The notes beneath the pieces are model-generated. The model saw nothing but the letters and a program-made list of their open reading frames with translations, was not told the DNA's origin and ran no database searches. Positions 31,057 to 38,418 of a DNA stretch of 64,000 bases are shown piece after piece (position 1 is the stretch's first letter; each line of letters starts with the position of its first letter). The DNA comes from CAVVIG01 sp050249955 (lineage in GTDB: Bacteria > Acidobacteriota > Vicinamibacteria > Vicinamibacterales > CAVVIG01). The DNA is taken from the NCBI GenBank assembly GCA_050249955.1, contig JBFWPN010000017.1, forward strand, positions 1-64,000. Reading direction: 5' to 3'. Position numbers and translations under genes: made by a program.

Positions 31057-32043
31057 GTGGGCGAGTTGCGCATCGGCACGTCGGGCTGGAGCTATCCGTC
31101 CGGGCGCGGCACGTGGAACGGCATCTTCTATCCCCCATCTCGCGGCCGATCGAAGGCGTTCGACGAGCTGTCGTTCTATGCGGAGCACTTCGATACCGTG
31201 GAGGTGAACTCCACGTTCTACGGACAGCCCCGGGCGACCGTCTCGCGCAGCTGGGCCGAGCGGACGCCCGCCGGGTTCGAGTTCTCCATCAAGCTGTACC
31301 AGAAGTTCACGCACCCGAAGATGTACGAGGCGTCGCTCCGGAAGTCCCTGCACACGCCGGAGGGGCACGCCGACGCCATCCGGGCGCTCGTGGAGCCGAG
31401 CGCGGCCGACCTCGATGAGTTCAGGCGGGGCATCGATCCGCTCGCCTCGGCAGGCAAGCTCGGGGCCGTGCTGGCGCAGTTCCCTCCCAGCTTCAAGAGC
31501 GGCGGCGCCGAACGGGACTACCTGGTTCGCCTGCTGCGGGCTCTCGCGGACTACACGGTGGCCGTGGAGGTGCGCCACAGCAGCTGGAGTGATGCATTCG
31601 CCGACACGCTCGGCATCCTGAACGACGCGGGGGCCGCGTGGGTACAGATCGACGAGCCGAAGTTCCGCTTCTCGATCAGGCAGAATCGCCTGCCGAACGT
31701 GAAGGGCTTCTATTACATGCGCCTGCACGGGCGGAACGCGGCGCAGTGGTGGTCGCACGAGGCGTCGGAGGACCGCTACAACTACCTGTACTCGGCGGAC
31801 GAACTCCAGGAGTTCACGGAGACGGCCGCAGCCGCGAAGCAGCTGGTGAAGAAGGCCTACCTGTACACGAACAACCACTTCTCCGCCAAGGCGGTGGCCA
31901 ACGCCGCGATGATCAAGCAGCAACTCGGTGAGCCGCTGCCAGGCGAATACCCCGAGTCCTTCATCAAGGCCTATCCGGCACTGTCGGGCACGGTGCGCAC
32001 GCAGGCGGCTGGCTTCTCGCTGTCGCCGGCCCGTCGCCGCTGA
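31057..32043 (+). CDS. DUF72 (YecE-like) family protein
   Basis: 328 residues with a TIM-barrel DUF72 pattern: N-terminal 'IGTSGWSYPSGRGTW', 'FDTVEVNSTFYGQP', 'VAVEVRHSSW' and the C-terminal 'YLYTNNHFSAKAVANA'. The biochemical role of DUF72 proteins is unknown; the fold resembles sugar-phosphate isomerases and endonuclease IV-like barrels. The GTG start is used because upstream codons overlap queE on the other strand and a -10 hexamer lies 7 nt before it. Confidence 0.88.
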   Translation: MGELRIGTSGWSYPSGRGTWNGIFYPPSRGRSKAFDELSFYAEHFDTVEVNSTFYGQPRATVSRSWAERTPAGFEFSIKLYQKFTHPKMYEASLRKSLHTPEGHADAIRALVEPSAADLDEFRRGIDPLASAGKLGAVLAQFPPSFKSGGAERDYLVRLLRALADYTVAVEVRHSSWSDAFADTLGILNDAGAAWVQIDEPKFRFSIRQNRLPNVKGFYYMRLHGRNAAQWWSHEASEDRYNYLYSADELQEFTETAAAAKQLVKKAYLYTNNHFSAKAVANAAMIKQQLGEPLPGEYPESFIKAYPALSGTVRTQAAGFSLSPARRR

Positions 32044-32103
32044 CCGGACGCCTCTGGTGGAGGCGAGCCGTGGCAGAATGCACCACACGCGAACCGCTGA
32101 GGC

Positions 32104-33252
32104 ATGCAGACGACCATAGGCCGGCTCCGGGAGTGGTGGCTCGACGTCTGGCGGGGCGATCCGTTCGCGTCCGACCTGCCGATGCAGGGCGAGCACCGCG
32201 TGGCACGGGCCCGGGTCATTGCCGTCGGCGCACTCACCCTCATCAACGCCGTCATCGTCATCGTCGACCCCGGCAATCCCGACTTCGCGGGGTCGCTCCC
32301 CATCAACCTGTCCGCGGTGGCCGGAGCGTTTGTGGTGCTGTTCGCCACACGTCGGGGTAACCGGCCGCCGCTGCTCGGCGTGGCCACCGTCATCGGTGAC
32401 GTCACGGCGGTGTCACTGCTGATGGTGGTCGACCTCCTGAACGGACTTCCGTCAGTGGTGCTCAACAGCCGCGTGACCTTCTCCACCTATTTCCTCGCGA
32501 TCGTCGGCACGTGCATCCGCTTCAGCCCGGGGCTGGCGCTGCTCAGTGGCGCGGTGGCGGCGGCGCAGTACGGGCTCGTGGCGTGGTGGGGGATCCGGAT
32601 CTGGCCGGACGTGCCGACGCAGGACGTGATCGAGCACGGCACCTACACCATCGGCACGCAGATCGAGCGCGCGGCGACGCTGCTCGTGTTCGGGGGCATC
32701 TGTGCCTCAATCGCGTCATGGGCGGTGTCGCTGCGCTCCACGGCCACGCACGATCCGGTGACCGGCCTGCTGAACCGGCGGACCTTCGAGGAGATGCTGC
32801 ACGGCGAGCTGTTGCGGGCCGAGCGGACCGGGGTGCCCGTGGCGGTGGCGATGATCGACGTGGACCACTTCAAGCGGGTCAACGACGAGCATGGGCACCA
32901 TGCTGGCGATCTCGCCCTGAAGCGCGTGGCCATGATCATCAGGCAGACGCTGCGGCAGACCGACCTGGCCGGGCGCTGGGGAGGAGAGGAGTTCGCGCTG
33001 GCGTTTCCCTCCGAGGGCGCGGCATCTGCGCTGGTGCTGCTGGATCGGCTGCGCCGCACGCTCGAGGCCACGCCGACGGAACTGCCTGGCGGCACGCAGG
33101 TGAGGGTCACCGTGTCCGCCGGCATCGCGGTGTCTCCGGAGGACGGTCGGAATCTACCGACGCTGTTCCATGCCGCGGATGCGCGCCTGCTGGATGCCAA
33201 GCGGAACGGGCGGAACCAGGTGGTGGGCGGGCCTTCGATGCTGCAGGCCTGA
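32104..33252 (+). CDS. Membrane-bound diguanylate cyclase
   Basis: 382 residues. Five or six N-terminal hydrophobic helices (about 38-210) form a membrane sensor of no named family. The GGDEF domain follows with 'DPVTGLLNRRTFEE', 'MIDVDHFKRVND' (metal and guanine site) and the active motif GGEEF. RQTD five residues before GGEEF is an RxxD inhibitory site, so the enzyme should be product-inhibited. It makes c-di-GMP, for which the Rec-PilZ protein at 9418-10140 is a plausible reader. Confidence 0.93.
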   Translation: MQTTIGRLREWWLDVWRGDPFASDLPMQGEHRVARARVIAVGALTLINAVIVIVDPGNPDFAGSLPINLSAVAGAFVVLFATRRGNRPPLLGVATVIGDVTAVSLLMVVDLLNGLPSVVLNSRVTFSTYFLAIVGTCIRFSPGLALLSGAVAAAQYGLVAWWGIRIWPDVPTQDVIEHGTYTIGTQIERAATLLVFGGICASIASWAVSLRSTATHDPVTGLLNRRTFEEMLHGELLRAERTGVPVAVAMIDVDHFKRVNDEHGHHAGDLALKRVAMIIRQTLRQTDLAGRWGGEEFALAFPSEGAASALVLLDRLRRTLEATPTELPGGTQVRVTVSAGIAVSPEDGRNLPTLFHAADARLLDAKRNGRNQVVGGPSMLQA

Positions 33253-33264
33253 CCCGCGGTGGGC

Positions 33265-33849
33265 CTACTCCCTCAGGTACACGCGGCGGATCTGATCGCC
33301 GACGGCCAGCCGGGCCGGCACGTCCTGCCCCTCGATCACGCGGCCGATGACGGCGTATTGCCCGTCGAGCTCGGGGCGGGTGTCCAGCATGATGTAGAGC
33401 TGGCTGTCGGCCTTCGCCGGCTCGCCCATGTGGGCCAGGCCCACCGCGAGCGCCACGTGCTTCCGGTTCAGGTTCACTTCGGCCAGACCGATCGGCTCGC
33501 CGCTCGACGCCTCGGCCCCCTTGCCCCACAGCGGCTGCTTCGCCAGGTCCCTGGTCTGGGGGTCGCCGAACTGGACAACGAAGTGCGGGACGGCGCGATG
33601 GATGCGCTGCCCGTCGTAGAAGCCGGCCTTCACCAGCTTGGTGATGTGCGCCACGGAAAGCGGCGCCTCGCGCGGGTAGGTCTCGAAGGCAAACCGTCCC
33701 TGGGATGTCTCGACGATCACCACGGGCGCGACGACCTGCGCCCGCACCCCCTGCGTCCATCGGGCGTGGGTGCCGGGTAGCAGCAGGGTGACGATGCCGA
33801 GCGCAGCGAGGACCATGCGCCCGCGTAGAAGGCGGCCAGGGGCGATCAT
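33265..33849 (-). CDS. Exported or membrane-anchored cyclophilin (peptidyl-prolyl isomerase)
   Basis: 194 residues. An N-terminal hydrophobic segment (MVLAALGIVTLLLPG, about 12-26) acts as signal or anchor. The cyclophilin domain shows 'GRFAFETYPREAP' and 'FYDGQRIHRAVPHFVVQFGDPQ', with the active Arg in IHR and the phenylalanine after it, and 'SQLYIMLDTRPELDGQYAVIG'. It speeds proline isomerisation of exported proteins. Its ATG overlaps the nth stop by 4 nt, so the two are co-translated although their roles differ. Confidence 0.9.
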   Translation of the reverse strand: MIAPGRLLRGRMVLAALGIVTLLLPGTHARWTQGVRAQVVAPVVIVETSQGRFAFETYPREAPLSVAHITKLVKAGFYDGQRIHRAVPHFVVQFGDPQTRDLAKQPLWGKGAEASSGEPIGLAEVNLNRKHVALAVGLAHMGEPAKADSQLYIMLDTRPELDGQYAVIGRVIEGQDVPARLAVGDQIRRVYLRE

Positions 33850-34553
33850 GAGGCGAGCCGCTCCGGCGCAGGATGCTTCGAGATGGCGGTCACCCCCAGC
33901 CTCGGACAGTCGTCGTGGATGACGCACCCCGTGCAGCGGGGGTAGTTCGGGCGGCAGATGTTCTGCCCCCAGGTCACGAGGTACAGGTTGATGTGCGGCC
34001 ACCACTCGCGGTCGGTGGCGAGGTACAGGGCCTCTTCGGTCTCCTCCGGTGTCCGGGTCTTCACCCAGCCGAGCCGGTTGGAGATGCGGTGGACGTGCGT
34101 GTCCACGCAGATGTTCTGCTGGCTGCGGAACGAGAGGATGAGGACCAGGTTCGCCGTCTTGCGGCCCACGCCCGGGAACAGGAGCAGGTCCTCCATGGTC
34201 CCGGGCACCGTGCCGCCGAAGCGATCGAGCAGCAGGCGGCAGGTGGCCTTCACGTGCCGGGCCTTCGTATGGAAGAAGCTCACGGGCTTGATCAGCTTCT
34301 CGATCTGGCGCACGGTCAGGGCGGCCATGGCCTGCGGCGTAGGCGCCACCTTGAAGAGGCGGGTGGAGGCGGCGAGGGTCGTCGCGTCCTGCGTGCGGGC
34401 CGAGAGCAGGGTGGCGATGAGGACCTGGAACGGATCCTCCTGCTGGTCCTCTGAGATCTTCTCGATGGCCGGCAGTTCGAGCCCCGTGATGGCGCGAGAC
34501 AGCTTGCGCATCACGACCTCCACGTTGTCTGGACGTTTCGACGTGCGGCTCAT
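33846..34553 (-). CDS. nth: Endonuclease III
   Basis: 235 residues. The helix-hairpin-helix LLLFPGVGRKTANLVL contains the catalytic Lys, the catalytic Asp is in 'VDTHVHRISNRL', and the [4Fe-4S] cluster follows C-x6-C-x2-C-x5-C ('CRPNYPRCTGC.....C'). It removes oxidised pyrimidines and cuts the abasic site in base excision repair. Start MSRTSKRP is normal for the family. It forms a two-gene unit with the cyclophilin. Confidence 0.95.
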   Translation of the reverse strand: MSRTSKRPDNVEVVMRKLSRAITGLELPAIEKISEDQQEDPFQVLIATLLSARTQDATTLAASTRLFKVAPTPQAMAALTVRQIEKLIKPVSFFHTKARHVKATCRLLLDRFGGTVPGTMEDLLLFPGVGRKTANLVLILSFRSQQNICVDTHVHRISNRLGWVKTRTPEETEEALYLATDREWWPHINLYLVTWGQNICRPNYPRCTGCVIHDDCPRLGVTAISKHPAPERLAS

Positions 34554-34605
34554 CGTGGCGGTGCGGCCGACCGTGTGTGAGGGCCGGCCATGGCAAGTGA
34601 ATCCG

Positions 34606-35544
34606 TCATGGGATCGGCGTGACAGCCGCCTTCCCGCCGAGCACGGCGATCACGTTGTCGGCAGCCAGTTCGGCCATGCCGGTCCGGGTCTCGGTGGTGC
34701 CGCTCCCCAGGTGCGGGACGAGGAGCACGTTCTCGAGATCGAAAAGACCGGGGTGGATGGTCGGCTCCTGCTCGTACACGTCCAGGGCCGCGCCGGCGAT
34801 CAGCCGCTCCTTCAGCGCCCACGCGAGCGCCGCCTCGTCCACGACGGGGCCGCGCGCGGTGTTGATGAGGTACGCCGAGCGCTTCATCCGGGTCAGGGCC
34901 TTCTGGTCGATCAGATGCCGGGTATCGGGCGTGAGCGGGACGTGCAGCGACACGATGTCGGACGTGTTGAGCAGCTGGTCGAGTGACGTGCGCTCCGCGC
35001 CGGGCAGCCCCTTCTCGCTCCGCGAGGTGTAGGCGACGCGCATCCCGAACACGGGCGCCCGCCGGGCCACGGCCGCGGCAATCCGGCCGAGCCCGACCAG
35101 CCCGAGCTGCTTGCCGCGGAGTTCGGTGCCGAGCATGTAATCGAAGGCCCAGCCCTTCCATTCGTGCCGACGCACCACCCGCTCTCCTTCCGAGAGTCGA
35201 CGGGTGATCGCGAGGATCAGGGCCCAGGTGAAGTCGGCCACCGACTCGGTGAGCACGTCCGGCGTGTTGGTGCAGACCACACCGCGCGCGCGGCAGGCCG
35301 CCACGTCGATGTTGTTGTAGCCCACGGCCACGTTGGCGACCACCTTCAGGTCCTTCCCTGCGTCGAGCAGGGCGGCATCGACCTGTTCGGTCAGCATGGT
35401 GACCAGGGCATGCTTCCCCGGCACCGCAGCCCGGAGCTGCTCGGGCGTGATGCCGTCACTGCCCTGGAACACCTCGACATGGCCGACCGTTTCGAGCTTG
35501 GCGATGACCGAGGCCGGAAGCTTGCGGGTAACGAAGATGTTCAT
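34606..35544 (-). CDS. D-2-hydroxyacid dehydrogenase (glyoxylate/hydroxypyruvate reductase-like)
   Basis: 312 residues. The NAD(P)-binding 'GLVGLGRIAAAVA' (~147), catalytic Arg in 'NTARGPVVDE' (~232), Glu in 'DVYEQEP' (~261) and His in 'VPHLGSGT' (~279) are complete. The N-terminus MNIFVTRKLP is close to glycerate dehydrogenases (GyaR type). It is the last gene on this strand after the microcompartment genes, separated by an 89 nt repeat region. It has no encapsulation-like extension, so a role in the compartment pathway is only possible. Confidence 0.88.
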   Translation of the reverse strand: MNIFVTRKLPASVIAKLETVGHVEVFQGSDGITPEQLRAAVPGKHALVTMLTEQVDAALLDAGKDLKVVANVAVGYNNIDVAACRARGVVCTNTPDVLTESVADFTWALILAITRRLSEGERVVRRHEWKGWAFDYMLGTELRGKQLGLVGLGRIAAAVARRAPVFGMRVAYTSRSEKGLPGAERTSLDQLLNTSDIVSLHVPLTPDTRHLIDQKALTRMKRSAYLINTARGPVVDEAALAWALKERLIAGAALDVYEQEPTIHPGLFDLENVLLVPHLGSGTTETRTGMAELAADNVIAVLGGKAAVTPIP

Positions 35545-35545
35545 G

Positions 35546-35632
35546 GCAAACCTGGAGCTCAGAGGTCAGAACGCAGAGCGAACGCCGGGACCGACTCCTG
35601 ACGTCTGAGTGCTGACTTCTACCTTCGGAACG
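35546..35632. repeat. Intergenic repeat, variant copy F
   Basis: The left arm AGCTCAGAGGTCAGAACGC and right arm with CTCCTGACGTCTGAGTGCTG are built from GTCAGA/TCTGAC words in inverted order, a variant of the family at 1762-1935. It lies between the Cys-rich small gene and the hydroxyacid dehydrogenase. Confidence 0.45.
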
Positions 35633-35633
35633 C

Positions 35634-35873
35634 TCAGTGTCCGAGCGACTTGCAGTAGCCGCAGTGGTCACAGCGGTGGTCCGGTTCGATCACGCACTCG
35701 CCGTCAGGCGTACCGGCCACGACGAAGAGGCTGTGGCTGGCGTGGACGCGGAACGTGCCGTCGGTCCTGGGGGCATCCGGCACCGGGTGCGGTTCACGGG
35801 GCGCCGCGCCGCCGGCATGGCGGGAGATCGCCTCGCGAATCATCGCGCGCAGGTCCTGCTCAGAGATCGCCAT
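35634..35873 (-). CDS. Small Cys-rich protein of the microcompartment locus
   Basis: 79 residues, not a family I can name. The N-terminus 'ISEQDLRAMIREAISRH' is an amphipathic helix like those that target cargo to microcompartment shells. A Pro-rich linker follows, then 'GTFRVHASHSLFVVAG', and the C-terminus ends CDHCGYCKSLGH, three closely spaced Cys plus His able to bind a metal or Fe-S cluster. It overlaps the pentamer gene upstream by 14 nt. It may be a luminal redox or metal protein. An alternative start two codons upstream exists. Confidence 0.6.
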   Translation of the reverse strand: MAISEQDLRAMIREAISRHAGGAAPREPHPVPDAPRTDGTFRVHASHSLFVVAGTPDGECVIEPDHRCDHCGYCKSLGH

Positions 35874-36138
35874 CCACATCCACCCGGTCGATGATGCCGA
35901 TGACCGCCGCGTCCACGGGTGCGGCCTTCCGGCCGAGTGCCTCGCCCGCCGCCCGCCCCTCGAGGACGATCAGCACCTTCTCGTGCACGCCTGCCCCCAC
36001 ACCGTCGACGGCGAGGAGCGCATTGCCCCGGGGTGAGTCGTCGATGTTCAGCGGCTGCACGAGGAGCAGCTTGGCCCCCTCGAACTTGCGGTGTTTCTGG
36101 GTCGAGACGACCGTCCCGACCACGCGAGCAATCTGCAC
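35860..36138 (-). CDS. Microcompartment pentamer shell protein (EutN/CcmL), first paralogue
   Basis: 92 residues in the EutN/CcmL fold: MQIARVVGTVVSTQKHRKF, 'LLLVQPLN', 'LLAVDGVGAGVHEKVLIV' and C-terminal 'PVDAAVIGIIDRVDV'. Such pentamers close the vertices of icosahedral protein shells. GTG start. It differs from the two following paralogues mainly in the 'EGRAAGEALGRKA' loop, so vertices may be mixed. An inverted repeat separates it from the second paralogue. Confidence 0.93.
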   Translation of the reverse strand: MQIARVVGTVVSTQKHRKFEGAKLLLVQPLNIDDSPRGNALLAVDGVGAGVHEKVLIVLEGRAAGEALGRKAAPVDAAVIGIIDRVDVDGDL

Positions 36139-36140
36139 AA

Positions 36141-36229
36141 ATCATCCAGAATGCGAATTGCTGAATGCGAATTGCTGAAGTGAAGTTCGATTTCCAATCA
36201 GCATTCAGCAATCAGCGATCAGCAATTAC
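36141..36229. repeat. Inverted intergenic repeat, copy B
   Basis: Left arm 36141-36180 repeats GCGAATTGCTGAAT words; right arm 36194-36229 carries ATCAGCATTCAGCAATCAG in reverse. Only ~13 nt separate the arms, so a strong hairpin is possible. The right arm supplies the TAA stop of the second pentamer gene (36226-36228). Confidence 0.7.
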
Positions 36230-36492
36230 TCTGTGTCCCAGTGATCGACAATGCCGACGATGCCCGCGTCGACGGGCGCCTCGACCGGGTAGAACGGGAA
36301 GCTCGCTTCCTTCCCCCGGACGAAGAAGACCTCCTCGCCCACGCCGGCGCCGACGGCGTCGACGGCCACGAGGGGCCGACCCGCGGGCTCGCGGCCCGGA
36401 GTCAGCGGCTGCACCATCAGGAGCGTGATCCCGGAGAGGTTCTCGTCCTTCCGGGTCGCGACCACGGTGCCGATGACGCGGGCCAGCTGCAT
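36226..36492 (-). CDS. Microcompartment pentamer shell protein, second paralogue
   Basis: 88 residues: MQLARVIGTVVATRKDENL, 'LLMVQPLTPG', 'LVAVDAVGAGVGEEVFFVRG' and 'PVDAGIVGIVDHWDTE'. The fold signature is complete. It lies 1 nt after the third paralogue gene and ends in the repeat. A 'KEASFPFYPV' loop replaces the Ala/Gly-rich loop of the other two, which could change shell or cargo contacts. Confidence 0.93.
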   Translation of the reverse strand: MQLARVIGTVVATRKDENLSGITLLMVQPLTPGREPAGRPLVAVDAVGAGVGEEVFFVRGKEASFPFYPVEAPVDAGIVGIVDHWDTE

Positions 36493-36493
36493 G

Positions 36494-36763
36494 TCAGGAC
36501 GAGACTTCGATGGTGTCGATGATGCCGACGATGGCGGCGTCGACAGGACAGTCCTTCATGCCGGACGCCATGCGCGCCGAGCTGCCGGACACGATGAGCA
36601 CGGTCTCGCCCACGCCGGCATCGACCGTGTCGACCGCCACCAGGTAGCCGCCCTCGGCCTTGCCCTTCGGATCGACCGGCCGCACGATCAGCAGCTTGTT
36701 GCTGACCAGGCGGGGATCCTTCCGCGTGGCAACGACCGTTCCGACAATCCTTGCGAGGAGCAC
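36494..36763 (-). CDS. Microcompartment pentamer shell protein, third paralogue
   Basis: 89 residues from a GTG start: MLLARIVGTVVATRKDPRL, 'LLIVRPVDPKGK', 'LVAVDTVDAGVGETVLIVSG' and 'PVDAAIVGIIDTIEV'. 'GSSARMASGMKDC' matches the common EutN-type loop. It is 5 nt downstream of the hexamer gene and should be co-translated with it. Confidence 0.93.
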   Translation of the reverse strand: MLLARIVGTVVATRKDPRLVSNKLLIVRPVDPKGKAEGGYLVAVDTVDAGVGETVLIVSGSSARMASGMKDCPVDAAIVGIIDTIEVSS

Positions 36764-36768
36764 CCGAC

Positions 36769-37056
36769 CTAGGCCTTGGCTGCCTTGCCGATCGGGAGCA
36801 CGTCCTCGAGGTTCGCGTGCGGGCGCGGGATGACGTGCACGGACACGAGTTCGCCGACACGGCGGGCCGCGGCGGCACCCGCGTCGGTGGCCGCCTTGAC
36901 GGCCGCCACGTCGCCGCGCACGATGGCCGTCACGTAGCCGGCGCCGATCTTCTCCCAGCCGACCAGACTGACCTTCGCCGCCTTCACCATGGCGTCCGCG
37001 GCCTCGATCATCGCGACCAGGCCCTTCGTCTCGACCATCCCCAGTGCCTCACCCAT
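36769..37056 (-). CDS. Microcompartment hexamer shell protein (BMC-H)
   Basis: 95 residues. A single BMC domain with MGEALGMVETKGLVAMIEAADAM, 'VGWEKIGAGYVTAIVRGDVAAVKAA' and 'VIPRPHANLEDVLP' is typical of PduA/CcmK-like hexamers that tile shell facets; the central pore loop is at 'KIGAG'. It is the only BMC-domain gene here and no tandem (BMC-T) gene is seen. ATG 37056 is chosen because GGAG lies 6 nt before it and homologues start there; a GTG at 37068 is also possible. Confidence 0.94.
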   Translation of the reverse strand: MGEALGMVETKGLVAMIEAADAMVKAAKVSLVGWEKIGAGYVTAIVRGDVAAVKAATDAGAAAARRVGELVSVHVIPRPHANLEDVLPIGKAAKA

Positions 37057-37068
37057 CGACGTCTCCAC

Positions 37069-37212
37069 TGAATTTCAGAGTTCAGATTGCAGATTGCAGA
37101 TTGCAGATTGGAAATTCCAGATTCAGCCACGCCTGCACGGGCACCGGGGAGCACCCGGCCCGCGGGGAGCGCCTGTCAATCTGCAATCAGCAATCTGAAA
37201 TCAGCAATTCCC
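37069..37212. repeat. Inverted intergenic repeat, copy C
   Basis: The left arm 37069-37137 holds AGATTGCAGATTGCAGATTG in tandem; right arm 37173-37212 holds CAATCTGCAATCAGCAATCTG and ends AATTCC like copy A. A GC-rich spacer of ~35 nt separates them. It lies between the aldolase and hexamer genes of the microcompartment operon. Confidence 0.7.
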
Positions 37213-37216
37213 CGGC

Positions 37217-38107
37217 TCACTTGAGGCTGCGGATCGCGTCCTCGATGAGCGCAGACAGTTCGCGGTATGTTAACCGAATTTCCTCGTCTCCACCGGGCTC
37301 CTGGGCCGCGGCGTTCGGCAGCGGCCCGCCGGGCACGATGGGGTCGGGCACCAGCCTGGTGCGGCCGTCCCCTTCCGGCGCCTGCACCACCTGGCAGGTG
37401 ACCGGCTCCCCCCCCGAGAGGAGGTCGCCCAGCACGGACGGATCCGGGCAGATCGGCGCGGGCGCCTTGATGCCGTAGTTGTCGCGGAGCCCCTGCAGCC
37501 GGTCCACTTCCTCCCGGGCAATCAGGTTCTCGCGACCGAGCATCCGGGCCACGAGGCTGATCTTGGCGAAGTGCTCGATCGTCTCGAGCTTGTAGTAGGC
37601 CGAGAACAGGTCTGTCCCCAGCGTGAGAGCTCCATGGTTCGCGAGCAGCATGCCGTCGTGGGCCTTCACGTACTTGCGCACGGCGGCCGGCAGCTCGGAG
37701 GTGGACGGCGTGGCGTACTCCGCAATCGGGATGCTGCCGAGCGTGGTCAGCACTTCCGCCAGGACGGCGCGGTCGAGCGGGATGCCCGCCACGGCGAAGC
37801 CCGTGGCAATGGGCGGGTGCGCGTGACACACGGCTCTGGCGTCCGGGCGCTGCCGGTAGACCTCGAGATGCATCAGCATCTCGGATGACGGGTCGCGGTC
37901 GCCCTGGAGTTTCTTCCCGTCCATGTCGGTGATGCACATCATGTCGGGCGTCATGAACCCCTTGCAGACGCTGCGCGGGGTCATGAGCAGCCGGTCCTCC
38001 CCGAGGCGGACACTGATGTTGCCGTCGTTCGAGGCGGTGTACCCGCGCGCATACATGCGGCGGCCGACTTCGACAATGTCGGCGCGAAGCTGGGACTCGG
38101 GGGTCAT
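37217..38107 (-). CDS. Class II aldolase (fuculose-phosphate type) with encapsulation-like tail
   Basis: 296 residues. The aldolase domain (1-~215) has the active Glu (E76 in 'SSEMLMH') and zinc ligands H95, H97 (CHAHPP) and H158 (ANHGA), as in L-fuculose-1-phosphate and rhamnulose-phosphate aldolases. A ~60-residue linker rich in Pro, Gly and Asp leads to a C-terminal amphipathic helix 'YRELSALIEDAIRSLK' typical of peptides that load enzymes into microcompartments. Expected products are DHAP and lactaldehyde, but the exact sugar is unknown. It overlaps the YHS gene upstream by 4 nt (ATGA). Confidence 0.9.
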   Translation of the reverse strand: MTPESQLRADIVEVGRRMYARGYTASNDGNISVRLGEDRLLMTPRSVCKGFMTPDMMCITDMDGKKLQGDRDPSSEMLMHLEVYRQRPDARAVCHAHPPIATGFAVAGIPLDRAVLAEVLTTLGSIPIAEYATPSTSELPAAVRKYVKAHDGMLLANHGALTLGTDLFSAYYKLETIEHFAKISLVARMLGRENLIAREEVDRLQGLRDNYGIKAPAPICPDPSVLGDLLSGGEPVTCQVVQAPEGDGRTRLVPDPIVPGGPLPNAAAQEPGGDEEIRLTYRELSALIEDAIRSLK

Positions 38108-38418
38108 GCCGTGCGGGGTGCGGCCTGCCGGTGGTCCCGTGACCCGACGTAGCGATCACGGCATCCGGTCGAGCAGAAGTGCAGGCGTTCGCCGGTCGTG
38201 GTGGAGAGCGTGATTGCCCGTTCGGGCACGACGAATGTGCCACAGATCGGGTCGCGCACCATCTGGACACCGCGTGCCGGCACGTGTGCGCTCCTGGCCG
38301 CGGAAGGGCCGAAGGACCCGGATTCCGCCTGCATCCCACGGACGATGCCGGCCCACAGGCGTGCGAGCGCCCGGAACAGGATGGTCAGCAGGATGGACAG
38401 GAGGATGAAACGGAGCAT
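38104..38418 (-). CDS. YHS-like membrane protein
   Basis: 104 residues. An N-terminal hydrophobic helix (3-27) is followed by a short linker and a YHS-like metal-binding segment with C59 in 'DPICGTFVVPE' and C82/C86 in 'HFCSTGCRDRY'. YHS and TRASH domains bind metal ions through such cysteines. It overlaps the aldolase start by 4 nt and the TPR gene by 1 nt, so it belongs to the microcompartment transcript. Link to the compartment is by position only. Confidence 0.75.
   Translation of the reverse strand: MLRFILLSILLTILFRALARLWAGIVRGMQAESGSFGPSAARSAHVPARGVQMVRDPICGTFVVPERAITLSTTTGERLHFCSTGCRDRYVGSRDHRQAAPRTA

Noticed and set aside
34606..35544. Hydroxyacid dehydrogenase as a microcompartment enzyme
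   Set aside because: No targeting helix at either end and an intervening repeat; position alone is not enough.
37069..37137. Possible CRISPR-like tandem repeat (AGATTGC units)
   Set aside because: Units are 7-8 nt with no spacers and no cas genes; the layout is an inverted, not a direct, repeat array.
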